Assembly (NCBI RefSeq): GCF_039710355.1
Contig: NZ_JBDKWZ010000025.1
Coordinates: 21,319-85,318 of the forward strand
Source: Rapidithrix thailandica
GTDB taxonomy: Bacteria; Bacteroidota; Bacteroidia; Cytophagales; Flammeovirgaceae
DNA: 64,000 nt
Direction: 5' to 3'
Part shown: positions 45,146-55,204 of the stretch, piece after piece
Position numbering within the stretch: the stretch's first letter is position 1
Layout: each line of letters begins with the position of its first letter
The notes under the pieces: generated by a model
Databases searched by the model: none
What the model saw: the letters and a program-made list of their open reading frames with translations, nothing else
What the model was told of the DNA's origin: nothing
Position numbers and translations under genes: made by a program

Positions 45146-47041
45146 TTATTCGCAAGCGGGTACATTTTTAAGCTCGTTTTTTACCTTTTGCTGTTGCACA
45201 TATTCAGCATAAAGCCCTTGGTCAAAAGGTCTGTCTGATACAGCGAACATCACGTTGGTACATTGGATATTACCGTATTGGCTATCACCGGCAGAGCTTT
45301 CCATATGAAAAATGCGACTTATGTAACTGTTATCTTTATGGTCGATATGTTTTCCGATATCATTGCCATAGTTTTCAGGTTTTCTCCAATCCGGTGAAAC
45401 CAGTTTGTTATTTTCTCTATAGCGCTTCAGCTGAAGAAAGTTTGCCTGCAGTTTACCGCTTGTTGTCTCAAAAGGCATAAAATTGCCGGTATATTCACTT
45501 TTGGTAATTTTATTATTCGGCTGAATATACAAGATCACTTTCCCTAACAAACCTCCTTCTTTATCACCGCTTTCGTCCATAAAATACAGCGTCTTTCCAT
45601 CTACGATTTTCCTCTGGTCGACAATGGATTCCTCTTGAAAACCGCTTGAATGGTGATATCGCAGTTTCTCTCCAAAATTTTCTTGCATAAGCCGAATAAT
45701 ATTCTGCCATTTTGCATCAGCGATCCATTGCTCGTATTCTTTAAGTTCCGTCATGATGAACAACGGTTCATGAGAAGGATGTTCTTCGCTCCATTCGGCA
45801 ATGTATTGAATCCAATCTGCCAGTAGTATTGAGTTAGGATTATCCACGTCAAGATCAACTTCGTCCCCGGGTGCATCATGCCCTAAAACAAGCTCTCCTA
45901 TCTTGATAAAGGACAGTTGAACCTTAGCCTCTTTTTGTAACATCAAGTAATAACCACCGGTAGAGGGATAAATATTGGCTCTGGCACCCGCAAGCATATC
46001 CACTTCGTTTACGTACTCGTTGACAAGATTTGGCTTTTCATTATCCATAACCAGTTGATTCCCTACTACATTTCCGGTTGAAGTATACGTATTGATAAAG
46101 AGTTTGCCATCCGTGGTAAATGACGTTTGAACAGCGCCTTTAAGTAAACCCGAGCTGTTTTTTACACGTGTTTTCACCGTCCATTTTTCTGCTTTTGTAT
46201 GGAGGGTCTCCACGGTGAAATAGGTCACACTTTTGTTATTGTGCCGGAAAATATACAACGTGTTATTCTGTACGAATGGGGTGAAAGTCTCCCCTGCCGG
46301 AACTGATGTAGTTTCATAAAGCGCTTTACTGACTAAAGCCGTATTCTCCGATAATGTAATATTATGGATACTAAAGGTAGCGGCATTCTGATTTTGCAGG
46401 GTTAAATAAGCCTCGCCCTCATAAACGAAAGCAAATAATTTCATTTCGGTATTCTCCCTCTTTTCCGAATGGAGGAATGCCAATGAGTGATTATCAAACC
46501 TATAAATGGCTAACTCTCCATTGCTTCCATGAGAAGTCAAGACGTAAAGGTTAGCATCAATTGGTAACACTGAAAAACTTCTTTCTCCTTTTACGAATGG
46601 GCTATCGCTATTTTCATATAAAAGCTCCGGCTCATCCGTATTGAGCAGGTATATTTTTAAGATACCAGTGGTTTCCGAATATGTCAACAAGTGGGTTTTA
46701 CCCAAATATTCGAAAACCATAAACTCATCCACAACTTCCGGCCAAGTTGTTTTCAGTTTCGTTTGAGTATGGTACGAAAACAAGTCAAATTCAAAGAACC
46801 TTAATCCCTCTCTCAATTGTGTTTCTATCCCCTCTCGTTTCATCCCATTCAGATTGCCTGAGTAAGAGTTGTGGGTTCCGGTAAAGAAAAATTGACGGTA
46901 AATGGCTGTGGAAGAATCCAGTGACACCTGGGTGGGTTCATCATTATCTTTTATCGCACCCGGTTGTTTTTTGTCTTCAAACAAACATCCATTCAATATT
47001 AAAAAAATAAGTAGAGTACCTAAAATGTGCATTTTATTCAT
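45146..47041 (-). CDS. PI-PLC-like lipoprotein with a propeller-like insertion inside the catalytic barrel
   Basis: 631 residues. The N-terminus has a lipoprotein signal (lipobox LNGC). The PI-PLC X-type start FFTGTHNSYSG (catalytic His near residue 57) and LREGLRFFEFDLF (81-88) are followed by about 285 residues of beta-rich repeats. The barrel then resumes at LVLGHDAPGDEVDL (second His near 386) and HPSHEPLFIMTELKE. The resumption matches the Ca2+-dependent PI-PLC (C1-type) layout. It probably cleaves a phosphodiester of a phospholipid or inositol-type head group at the cell surface. It lies downstream of SusCD and the DUF285 lipoprotein, from which a MITE-like element separates it, so it may belong to the same uptake locus. 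Confidence 0.82.
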   Translation of the reverse strand: MNKMHILGTLLIFLILNGCLFEDKKQPGAIKDNDEPTQVSLDSSTAIYRQFFFTGTHNSYSGNLNGMKREGIETQLREGLRFFEFDLFSYHTQTKLKTTWPEVVDEFMVFEYLGKTHLLTYSETTGILKIYLLNTDEPELLYENSDSPFVKGERSFSVLPIDANLYVLTSHGSNGELAIYRFDNHSLAFLHSEKRENTEMKLFAFVYEGEAYLTLQNQNAATFSIHNITLSENTALVSKALYETTSVPAGETFTPFVQNNTLYIFRHNNKSVTYFTVETLHTKAEKWTVKTRVKNSSGLLKGAVQTSFTTDGKLFINTYTSTGNVVGNQLVMDNEKPNLVNEYVNEVDMLAGARANIYPSTGGYYLMLQKEAKVQLSFIKIGELVLGHDAPGDEVDLDVDNPNSILLADWIQYIAEWSEEHPSHEPLFIMTELKEYEQWIADAKWQNIIRLMQENFGEKLRYHHSSGFQEESIVDQRKIVDGKTLYFMDESGDKEGGLLGKVILYIQPNNKITKSEYTGNFMPFETTSGKLQANFLQLKRYRENNKLVSPDWRKPENYGNDIGKHIDHKDNSYISRIFHMESSAGDSQYGNIQCTNVMFAVSDRPFDQGLYAEYVQQQKVKNELKNVPACE

Positions 47042-47061
47042 ATCAGCAAAACATAAAAGAA

Positions 47062-47192
47062 GAGCTTGTCTGAAAAGTCAAAAGAACATAAACCACCACG
47101 AAGACTACAAACCTTAAATCATTGATTTGCAATTTATTATTTTCGTGAAAATAGCAGTGTCAATGCCTATCTATCGACTTTTCAGACAGCTC
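47062..47192. mobile_element. MITE-like element, copy 2 (131 bp)
   Basis: Left end GAGCTTGTCTGAAAAGTC and right end GACTTTTCAGACAGCTC are terminal inverted repeats matching those of the copy at 39882-40013. The left subterminal 40 bases also agree well, while the centre differs. It carries no ORF and fills the gap between the PI-PLC-like gene and the DUF285 gene, so it may break or modulate read-through inside this operon. Confidence 0.7.
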
Positions 47193-47208
47193 CTACCTTA
47201 TTAAATTA

Positions 47209-48732
47209 TTAATTATCCCGGTTGCAGAATTCGTTGTTATCAGAATTATCTACCTTGAATTTAGGCTTATGAGCATCTTCCCATTGCGAAGCCCCATCAT
47301 CAAAGTTGTAATTGCATTTTACACTGCTCACATCCCAACCGGAAAGATCCTGATTAAACACCTGATTGTGTTGAAACAGGTTTTGCATATTTACTACTTT
47401 GCTCACATTCCAATTGGAAATATCCTGGTTAAAGGCACATGCACTTCCACCAAACATGGTTTCCATATTATCCAAGCTGCTAAGGTCCCAGTTTGCAATG
47501 GAGGCATTGTTAAAACCGCTGTTTTTAAACATATCCCACATGCTTAGAACTTTGCTCACATCCCATGCGCTCAAGTCTCCATTATAATCTGATTCCCTAA
47601 ACATTTCGCGCATCGTAATCACCTTGCCCAACTTATCCCCCCAGCCGGACAGGTCTTGGTCAAAAGCGTCATTGCCTCTGAATGTAGATTGAAAACTGGT
47701 CACATTGGAGACATCCCAAACACCAATAGCTTGATTGAAAGGGGAATCTCTAAACATATTCTTTAAGGTTTGAGCCCTGCTCACCTCCCATCCGGTAATG
47801 TCCTGATCAAAGGCCGACTCTCTGAACATAGTTTCAAAAGTAGTTACATAGCTTACATCCCATTGGTCCAAAGGCTGATTATAGTTAGAAGCTTTGTAAA
47901 ACATATCCTGCATGTTTGTCACCTGGCTCACATCCCAATGATTGATATTGCTGTTGAATGAAGCCGCTTCTCTAAACATGGCTTTTAGATTGGTGGTTTC
48001 GCTCAAGTCTGGCGCATTGGCAGCGCTAACCTGAAGATTTGAGCAGGCTCTGAAATACCCACCGTCATTCCCTAACTTGATTTGCCCCCAATCGGTAATG
48101 TCGATGATGTTGGCTGCACTTGCCCCGGTTTGATGAAAATTGAAACCTTCAACCTTGCCCCAAATGGTCACGGTATAATCACCCGCTTCCGTATACGTAT
48201 GACTTGCCGCTTCAAGGTCGTAGGCTGCCACGATACTACTTTCTCCATCGCCCCAGAAAACTTTAAAATTGTAGTTCCCGGTTTCTATGAGAGGAAGGGT
48301 GATTTTTTCGTTAGCCTCCGCAGTCCACACAGTGACAAATTCTTCATCCGACTGAAAAGGCTCAAGCACTTTTAAGTCCACCGTATACTCTTCTTCGAGT
48401 CCAAAACCCAACACGGTAAGCATGCTCTTTCCCGTGCTAACGGCCTCTCCGGAAGATGGAATTGTGCGAATTCCCTCCTGAAGGTAAATGGTTAATACGA
48501 TATCCTGATCAGCGCTGGAATTTGGTAGTGATGCGGTGATGGATCTTGAATAGTTCGTAACCGATGCCACAATATCTGCTTCTAAAAAGCTATTATTCGC
48601 TGCTTCTATCACTACGGAGTCAACATAAACATCCTTCTCCTCTAATGAATAGTTCATATCGTCCACATCGCAGGAACTAAGCACGATGCCTGCAAGTGCT
48701 ATTAGTTTAATTATCCAATATAATCGTTTCAT
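47209..48732 (-). CDS. DUF285/BspA-type repeat lipoprotein
   Basis: 507 residues. The signal ends in lipobox LSSC, predicting a surface or periplasmic lipoprotein. An N-terminal part has short beta domains and a PKD-like segment (VFWGDGESS, YTEAGDYTVTIWG). From about residue 235 there are roughly ten repeats of about 24 residues with the pattern FNQxLxxWDVSxVTxMxxMF, the DUF285 (BspA-like leucine-rich) repeat. Such proteins are ligand-binding or adhesive. The gene is 19 bp after SusD in the same direction, the position where SusE/F-like surface binding lipoproteins sit, so it probably helps capture the ligand imported by the SusCD pair. Confidence 0.92.
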   Translation of the reverse strand: MKRLYWIIKLIALAGIVLSSCDVDDMNYSLEEKDVYVDSVVIEAANNSFLEADIVASVTNYSRSITASLPNSSADQDIVLTIYLQEGIRTIPSSGEAVSTGKSMLTVLGFGLEEEYTVDLKVLEPFQSDEEFVTVWTAEANEKITLPLIETGNYNFKVFWGDGESSIVAAYDLEAASHTYTEAGDYTVTIWGKVEGFNFHQTGASAANIIDITDWGQIKLGNDGGYFRACSNLQVSAANAPDLSETTNLKAMFREAASFNSNINHWDVSQVTNMQDMFYKASNYNQPLDQWDVSYVTTFETMFRESAFDQDITGWEVSRAQTLKNMFRDSPFNQAIGVWDVSNVTSFQSTFRGNDAFDQDLSGWGDKLGKVITMREMFRESDYNGDLSAWDVSKVLSMWDMFKNSGFNNASIANWDLSSLDNMETMFGGSACAFNQDISNWNVSKVVNMQNLFQHNQVFNQDLSGWDVSSVKCNYNFDDGASQWEDAHKPKFKVDNSDNNEFCNRDN

Positions 48733-48751
48733 TTTAATCAGTTTTTTTTAA

Positions 48752-50131
48752 TTAGTAGCCAGGATTTTGTTCCATTGCAGTGATGTCAACCTCCGACTGA
48801 GGTACCGGTGCAAGTAATCTGTAATTTTCCACTGTCATGCCTGTTCCTTTGTTTTTGAAGAAGTTGTTCATCGTTTCTACCGCTGTACCTGTTCTTAACA
48901 GATCGAACCATCGGTGGCCTTCACCTACTAATTCTAATCTTCTTTCCAGGGCAATGGCTGTGCGCATACCGGCCTGGTCCGTGGCTGTAGTATTGCCTAA
49001 TCCGGCCCGGCTTCTCACCTTATTGAGGAAAGTGGCGGCTTCTGTTGTTTTGCCGTTTTCATTCAGGCATTCCGCATAGAGCAGCAGCACATCTGCATAT
49101 CTTACCAGGTAGTGGTTATCTCCCCCATCGCCGACACTGGTGCTTGGGGAAGGCGTCCATTTATCGATGTAATACACATTTCCGGTTTCATTGATCAGTT
49201 CTCTTCTACGGTCGTTTGTTTCATACAAATCATACAAAGCACTTTCCATGGCCATAGCGCCTTGTCCACCGTCATTATCAGGCCGGGTGAAATAATAATA
49301 ATAACTATTCCCCTCACTTTTTCCATCTAAATCGGAAGCATATTGAATACTAAAGATGTCCTCACTGTTCCCTTCGTTTTCTACACCATACAGTCCTTCC
49401 ATATCTGCCAATGAATACCTGCCGGAAGCAACGATTGCTTCCAACTGTGTTTCCGCTTTTTGAAAAGCTTGTTCCCTCATATAAAACCTGGCAAGAACGG
49501 CTCTTGCGGCAAATTTATTGGCTCTACCAGTACTGTTGTTTTGAGGTAATAACTCGATGGCTTCCAGTAAATCCGTTTCAATCTGTTGGTTCACCTCTGC
49601 AATTGGCGTTCTGGTATCGTCAAAAGCGTAAGTCGGATCGCCATACACCTTTAATACAAGAGGCACATCGCCATATATGGTGGTGAGGTTATAGTAGAGC
49701 AAGCCTCTGATAAATTTCATTTCACCTATGCGACTACTTTTCACAGCTTCACTCTCGTATCTGATACCCTCAATTACCTCCAGTACCGTGTTCGCATAAA
49801 AAATCCCTTCATAAGAATTCTCCCAGATACTGCTGACAAACCCCGTTGTACTGGTCCAAGAAAAATCTTCTAAAGGTCTGGCCCCACCATTTGAATTGGG
49901 CGCTTGTATATACGTATTATCAGAAGGAATTTCGCCCCAAAGAATCATGTAATAATCATACAAGGCTTGTAATTCATTGTAGGTGGCTGTTACAGTGGTT
50001 TCTACATTGCTCTCTGTAGTGTAATAATTATCGGCCAGAATATTGGTTTCCGGTAATTGATCCAGTTCATCCGCACATGCCGAACAAAGAAGTAGCGCAA
50101 AAGAGTATATTAATAATCTTCTTATCTGCAT
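48752..50131 (-). CDS. SusD/RagB-family nutrient-binding lipoprotein
   Basis: 459 residues with lipobox CSAC, then the SusD N-terminal pattern (DELDQLPETN, ESNVETTVTATYNELQALY) and the C-terminal RagB part (VRYADVLLLYAECLNENG, LNKVRSRAGL, ERRLELVGEGHRWFDLLR). It forms the lid of the outer-membrane SusC channel and binds substrate. It is 11 bp downstream of the SusC gene, as is normal. The ligand is not evident; the neighbours are PI-PLC-like and DUF285 proteins rather than glycoside hydrolases. Confidence 0.96.
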   Translation of the reverse strand: MQIRRLLIYSFALLLCSACADELDQLPETNILADNYYTTESNVETTVTATYNELQALYDYYMILWGEIPSDNTYIQAPNSNGGARPLEDFSWTSTTGFVSSIWENSYEGIFYANTVLEVIEGIRYESEAVKSSRIGEMKFIRGLLYYNLTTIYGDVPLVLKVYGDPTYAFDDTRTPIAEVNQQIETDLLEAIELLPQNNSTGRANKFAARAVLARFYMREQAFQKAETQLEAIVASGRYSLADMEGLYGVENEGNSEDIFSIQYASDLDGKSEGNSYYYYFTRPDNDGGQGAMAMESALYDLYETNDRRRELINETGNVYYIDKWTPSPSTSVGDGGDNHYLVRYADVLLLYAECLNENGKTTEAATFLNKVRSRAGLGNTTATDQAGMRTAIALERRLELVGEGHRWFDLLRTGTAVETMNNFFKNKGTGMTVENYRLLAPVPQSEVDITAMEQNPGY

Positions 50132-50142
50132 AGTTGTATTTT

Positions 50143-53100
50143 TTAGAATGATAAATTAATACCGCCTGAAATGACTCGGGGAACAGAGGTGGTGCCGTGT
50201 ATATGGCCTCTGTTAAGAGGGTTGCCCGTATCCCCTCCGTCCGGGTTCATACCCCGGTAGTCCGTCCAGGTGTAAAGGTTATTTCCCGATACAAACACAC
50301 GCATGCTTTGCAGGTGCAAGCGCTCTAGTAAGGCAGGCGGTACGTTATAACCGATTTGAATACTTCTCAACCGTAAGTAATCGGCATCCAGCACATTGTA
50401 ATTGGTCGGGTTTCTGCTCGCGGCACGGGTAGCCGTATTTCCATAAGCATCGGGAGGGGCCAAAAATCCATTGGGGTTGGTTTCCGGATTCCAATAGTTA
50501 TTAAAGTAATAGTAATCGGTGTTACTGAATGCCTCTCCATATTCGAGGTATCTTGACGTCATTTCGTCAAAAGCCACCCTGCCTACCGTACCGTTGAAAT
50601 TCACGCTAAGGTCGAAACCTTTATACGCCAAATTAATCCCGAATCCATATGTCATTTCAGGTTTGTAATCGCCTAACAAGACTCTGTCATCGGCATCGAT
50701 GACATCATCCCCATTGGTATCCTGGAATATATAGTCTCCGACTTCCGCAGACATGGTCGTATTCTTTCTGCTTTTGTAAGCCTCCGCTTCCTCCTCGGTT
50801 TTGATAAGTCCTATTATCTTATATCCGTATAAGTTGGCAAGCGACTCCCCTACTCTTGTAATGAACCGTTGACCACTCCCTTCGTACATCTCTTCCACAC
50901 CGCCCAGTGATAGGATCTTATTCTGATTGGTTGTAAGATTTCCGTTGAAGCCTATCGTTAAATCTCCCGTTTTAAAATCGTAAGCGCTCAACTCAAATTC
51001 CCAACCCTTGTTTTCCATCTCTCCGACATTCTGAAGTGACTTATCAAAACCTGTGTGCTTAGGTACGGGTCTGTCCAATAGTAAATCGGAAATGTTAGCT
51101 ATATAATAGTTCACTCCCAAGGTTACTTTGTCAAAAAAGCCTAGGTCTATACCAAAGTTGTTCGATGTATTGGTCTCCCAGGTGAGCGCATACGATGGAG
51201 CACTGGAAGGGGCCGCACCTGAATACAAGGTGCCATCGTAAGGATAATCCCTGCCCGTTCCAATGGATGCATATTGCGCATAATTACCAATCTGGTTGTT
51301 ACCTGTCTGCCCCCAGCTATAGCGCAGCTTGGCATACGTTAAAATATCGTTTTCAGGAAAAAAGGCTTCATTGCTCAACACCCATCCGGCTGAGAAAGAA
51401 CCGAAGGTGCCATATCTTTTATCTTTACCAAACCTGGAAGAACCATCTCTACGAATGGACCCGGTTAAAAAATACCTGTCATCGTAGTTATACATCAAGC
51501 GGGTGAAGTAAGAAAGTTGCACCCATCTGCTTCTTGAGGCACTGGCCGTCTGAGTTGTGGATCCGTTGATATTGTCGATTATGTCATTTGGAAAATCATC
51601 CCCCGTAACGGATACACTTGTATAAGAGCTTTTTTGAAAACTCTGCCCCAGTAAAGCATTGAAAGTATGTTTGCCAAAACCGAATAGATAGGTGGCGGTG
51701 TTTTCGATGAGGATATCTCCCTGATTGCCCCTGCTCTCCGAGCCTTGTTGCGAGTCTCTTTCATCTATAAGACGCCTGTAAGACCCTGTAAGCATAGGAG
51801 CATATTGATCCGTAAATTTACTTTGGTATAGATACCCTAAAGATGTTTTTACAACTAAATTCTTAATCGGCTCAACCGACAAATACGTATTTCCAAAAGA
51901 CTGAAACTCTTTGCGGTCATACTTGGATAACTCCGCCATCGCAACCGGGTTTTCCTGCATATTGGCATTGTACGGCCTATTGGCAATAATCTGGGCTTCT
52001 ATGTTATAGCCTGTCGGATCGGTATCGTCATAAGCGGAGAAAAAGGGAAACATATACACCATCGCCCTGCCGGCCGGGTCAATGGGGAAGCGGTAATTAT
52101 TCCCACCATTTGTAAGCCCTCTTTCCGAGTAATAGCCATTTATGTTAATGCCGTATTTGAAATAATCATTGATATGAGTATTTAACTTTAAGTTAGCCGT
52201 GTAACGTTTTTGATCCGCCGTGATGACAATCCCTTCTTCATCCGTATATCCTACCGAAGCAGAGTAATCCGTTTTTTCAGTTGCTCCGGAAATATTTACA
52301 TAGTAATTCTGAATTTTGCCGGTTCTGTAAACAGCATCCTCCCAATCAAAATCGGTCAAACCGGCTTCTTTGTTCAAATACGGGACGGTATAGTCCAAAA
52401 TGAGTTCACGTACATTTGCTCCATTTGCCAAGCGCTCCTGTTCTGTGTCGGTAATGCTTACATTGTCATGGTTTTTCAGATAGGCATTGTTTCTCCCGTC
52501 TCTAAAAAACACGGCCGCATCATACGCCTTCAAAAGGTCATACGTTCCCGTACGCTCCTGAACCCCGACAACGGATTTCACTTCCACCGTTGGCTTTTCT
52601 TTTTTTCCTTTTTTAGTGGTAATCATAATCAAGCCGTTGGCAGCTCTTGATCCGTATATTGCGGCAGACGCGGCATCTTTAATGACATCTATGCTCACAA
52701 TATCATTTTGATTAATCACATTGAGAGAACTCCCTTCTGCTAATGGAAAACCATCTACTACAATCAGCGGATTGGCCTCCCGGGTGATTGACCCGGCCCC
52801 TCTGATCGTTATGGTATTCCCATCTCCCGGGTTTCTGGCATTCGTTAAAATATCGACACCGGCTAATTTTCCCACTATGGCCTGATCAATATTGGCATTG
52901 GAATACTCTCCTATTTCCTGTAAATCAACACTTGCTACAGCACCCGTAAATTTTTCTTTGGTATTGGTACCATAGCCTATCACGACCAAATCTTCCAGTA
53001 CATTACTTGCTTCCGATAAATTAAAATCTAATTGGGTAGTGGAAGCAGTAATTGTTCGTTCGATGGCCTCATATCCGATGTAAGTAACGATTACGGTCAG

Positions 53101-53649
53101 TTGATTGGCATTGGTGCTCAAGGAATAGTTTCCATTCGAATCGGAAACCGTACCGTTGGTAGTCCCTTTTTCGATGATGTTAGCTCCGGGTAAAGGGCTT
53201 CCGTTTTGATCCGTTACCTTTCCGCTGATGTGTATACCCTGATATAAAGAGGCCCGTACTTTATCCGGCTTTTCCGCTTCTTTTTCTTCCGGTTCAGCCA
53301 GGTAAATACGGTCACCGGCAATGCGATAGGTGGTTTTAGTATTCTTGAATACTTGGTCCAGAACAACACTTATGGATTTATCTTTTGCATTTACGGATAT
53401 AACTCTGTCCAAATCGACATCCTTTACTCTATAGATAAAGCGATAATCCGTACGGTTTTCAATTTCATCCAGAACTTTACTAATGGTGACTTTTTCGAGC
53501 TGTAAAGTAACTCTTGACGCTTGTCCGTTTATATCTTTGGCTTGCAGGTTCAGCATCGCCAAAAAGAAAAAAAAGACCGTAAATCTCATTTTGAGGTTAA
53601 ATTTTAAAAATGAAAGGTACCTGCTTAAAATTTTAAGCGATTTTTTCAT
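50143..53649 (-). CDS. SusC/RagA-family TonB-dependent receptor with STN signalling domain
   Basis: 1168 residues. A signal peptide is followed by an STN domain (about 47-105, VTISKVLDEIENRTDYRF), a carboxypeptidase-regulatory-like domain (about 130-212, ISGKVTDQNGSPLPGANI), a plug (about 220-340, LVVIGYGTNTKEKFTGAVASV, AAIYGSRAANGLIMITTKKG) and a long beta-barrel ending in the typical SusC tail (YLRLRSIQIGYNVP, RVFVSGNNLYTWTDYRGMNPD). It is the outer-membrane transporter driven by TonB. The STN domain passes ligand occupancy to the FecR anti-sigma factor encoded upstream, so it also regulates its own operon. Confidence 0.96.
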   Translation of the reverse strand: MKKSLKILSRYLSFLKFNLKMRFTVFFFFLAMLNLQAKDINGQASRVTLQLEKVTISKVLDEIENRTDYRFIYRVKDVDLDRVISVNAKDKSISVVLDQVFKNTKTTYRIAGDRIYLAEPEEKEAEKPDKVRASLYQGIHISGKVTDQNGSPLPGANIIEKGTTNGTVSDSNGNYSLSTNANQLTVIVTYIGYEAIERTITASTTQLDFNLSEASNVLEDLVVIGYGTNTKEKFTGAVASVDLQEIGEYSNANIDQAIVGKLAGVDILTNARNPGDGNTITIRGAGSITREANPLIVVDGFPLAEGSSLNVINQNDIVSIDVIKDAASAAIYGSRAANGLIMITTKKGKKEKPTVEVKSVVGVQERTGTYDLLKAYDAAVFFRDGRNNAYLKNHDNVSITDTEQERLANGANVRELILDYTVPYLNKEAGLTDFDWEDAVYRTGKIQNYYVNISGATEKTDYSASVGYTDEEGIVITADQKRYTANLKLNTHINDYFKYGININGYYSERGLTNGGNNYRFPIDPAGRAMVYMFPFFSAYDDTDPTGYNIEAQIIANRPYNANMQENPVAMAELSKYDRKEFQSFGNTYLSVEPIKNLVVKTSLGYLYQSKFTDQYAPMLTGSYRRLIDERDSQQGSESRGNQGDILIENTATYLFGFGKHTFNALLGQSFQKSSYTSVSVTGDDFPNDIIDNINGSTTQTASASRSRWVQLSYFTRLMYNYDDRYFLTGSIRRDGSSRFGKDKRYGTFGSFSAGWVLSNEAFFPENDILTYAKLRYSWGQTGNNQIGNYAQYASIGTGRDYPYDGTLYSGAAPSSAPSYALTWETNTSNNFGIDLGFFDKVTLGVNYYIANISDLLLDRPVPKHTGFDKSLQNVGEMENKGWEFELSAYDFKTGDLTIGFNGNLTTNQNKILSLGGVEEMYEGSGQRFITRVGESLANLYGYKIIGLIKTEEEAEAYKSRKNTTMSAEVGDYIFQDTNGDDVIDADDRVLLGDYKPEMTYGFGINLAYKGFDLSVNFNGTVGRVAFDEMTSRYLEYGEAFSNTDYYYFNNYWNPETNPNGFLAPPDAYGNTATRAASRNPTNYNVLDADYLRLRSIQIGYNVPPALLERLHLQSMRVFVSGNNLYTWTDYRGMNPDGGDTGNPLNRGHIHGTTSVPRVISGGINLSF

Positions 53650-53705
53650 ACTTTTAAAGTCGATTTAATGTGTTTAACTTATCGTTTAATCACTACTCTT
53701 TAAGG

Positions 53706-53734
53706 ATCGGAAAATGGTGCGAACATTTTCCGAT
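53706..53734 (-). terminator. Hairpin between fecR-like and susC-like genes
   Basis: ATCGGAAAATG (53706-53716) and CATTTTCCGAT (53724-53734) form a perfect 11-bp stem with a 7-base loop in the 191-bp gap. It would fold in the minus-strand transcript between the anti-sigma gene and the susC-like gene. There is no clear U-tract on that strand, so it may limit read-through or protect the susC mRNA rather than act as a full terminator. Confidence 0.5.
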
Positions 53735-53840
53735 TTCTTTTGTTCCGCGTCTCCTCCCGGATGGGGAACTGTACAATCTTCAGGTTGAAAGAAATGAATG
53801 GGGTCAGGCATTTACATAGGCATCTAGGTTTATAGGGTTA

Positions 53841-54968
53841 TTAGTGAATGATTACCGAGTCTTTTTGAATCTGATATGTAATTCCAAAAGCGATTTTCAA
53901 CTCGTTTAACACCTCTTCCAAGGCCGGTTTTTTACCAAAATTGGCATTGAATAATTCGTTGGGCAGCTTTTGATTGTTATGAATGATTTCCACATTATAA
54001 TTCCTCTCCAATTTTTTTAAAATATTTTCCAAAGTCATATTCCTCACCACAAGTTCCCCCTCAACCCAAGAAGTATAGGCGCTTGTTCTCACCTGTTGTT
54101 TTGTAAAAGCCCCATCCGGTTTATGGAAGCTGGCTTTATCTCCCGGTGCTAAGCGCATGCTTTTTTCCCGGCCCGCATTTTCTGTATATACCCCTACGGA
54201 CCCTTCCACTAGCACTACTTCGTCCAAGGCATCTTCAGGATAGGAATGGATATTAAACTGCGTTCCAAAAACACGAACATTAAACTTGTCAACCTTGACG
54301 ATAAAGGGCTTTTTTTCATCTTTCGCTACCTTAAGGAAAGCCTCTCCGGTAAAAGACACCTTCCGTTCATTGTGGCCATCAAACGACACCGGGAAGTTTA
54401 TCGTAGAGCCTGCATTCAAGTGTATCGTTGTACCATCGTTTAGCACAAGTTCAAAGGTTTTTCCGTAAGGAATTTTAAGGACATTGTGAGAGAAATCTTC
54501 TGTGGAAGAAGTATTGTTATAAAGTATCCGGTTGCCCACCTGGTGAGCGATCACTTTGCCATCCTGATCCAGGATATTTCTATTGGCATTCTCCTGAATA
54601 TGTAAGATGTTTCCATCCTGCAACTCTAAGGTGATGGCATTTTCAGGGATTGCCTCTATAATAAATTGTGTAGTGTACACATAAACAGACACGGATACCA
54701 CTATCGCCAAAATGGCTGCGGCAACAGCACTCCACCTAAGATAGTTAACTTTTCCTTTCTTTATGTTTGGCGCCTGTTGGTCAAGGGTAGCATTGATCCT
54801 TTCTAAGGTTTTTATTCTTGTTTTTTCTTCCTCAATAAAGTCTGAATTTCCAACCCCAGCTTTCGCCTGCACTTTGTTACAATAATCAAATAAAATCTCC
54901 TTCTCCCTCTCAGAACATTTGCCCTGTTCATATTTTTTTACTAATTCTAAAAACTCTTTTTGCGTCAT
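53841..54968 (-). CDS. FecR-family anti-sigma factor
   Basis: 375 residues. The N-terminal cytoplasmic part (about 1-85) would hold the sigma factor. One membrane segment follows (about 85-110, AVAAAILAIVVSVSVYVYTT). The periplasmic FecR domain shows LKIPYGKTFELVLNDGTTIHLNAGSTINFPVSF, then GEAFLKVAKDEKKPFIV and VRVFGTQFNIHSYPEDALDEVVLVEGSV, and a C-terminal STN-partner region (LENILKKLERNYNVEI). It keeps the ECF sigma factor inactive until SusC signals ligand. It lies between the sigma gene (236 bp upstream) and susC. Confidence 0.95.
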   Translation of the reverse strand: MTQKEFLELVKKYEQGKCSEREKEILFDYCNKVQAKAGVGNSDFIEEEKTRIKTLERINATLDQQAPNIKKGKVNYLRWSAVAAAILAIVVSVSVYVYTTQFIIEAIPENAITLELQDGNILHIQENANRNILDQDGKVIAHQVGNRILYNNTSSTEDFSHNVLKIPYGKTFELVLNDGTTIHLNAGSTINFPVSFDGHNERKVSFTGEAFLKVAKDEKKPFIVKVDKFNVRVFGTQFNIHSYPEDALDEVVLVEGSVGVYTENAGREKSMRLAPGDKASFHKPDGAFTKQQVRTSAYTSWVEGELVVRNMTLENILKKLERNYNVEIIHNNQKLPNELFNANFGKKPALEEVLNELKIAFGITYQIQKDSVIIH

Positions 54969-55204
54969 AATGTCCTTGTTTAAAATAAGGACCGGAGTAA
55001 TTATAGATTCTCACATGGAAAAATGGCAAAAACCGGTTTATTAACTGATAAGTAATATTAAATCTATAATAAGGTAATCTTGGTTAAAAGATGGGTCAAC
55101 TGCTTGCCGGAAAAAAGGTGGGTAAAAAAATAAAGCATTACCTCAAGTCTCAACCTTCGGATACATTGTCCCGTGATCAGGGCAATCAACAGGGTTTTGA
55201 CAGC

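Noticed and set aside
47209..48732. Repeats in the DUF285 gene as a CRISPR-like or DNA-level repeat array
   Set aside because: The periodicity is in the protein (about 24 residues); at DNA level the units are divergent and in frame.
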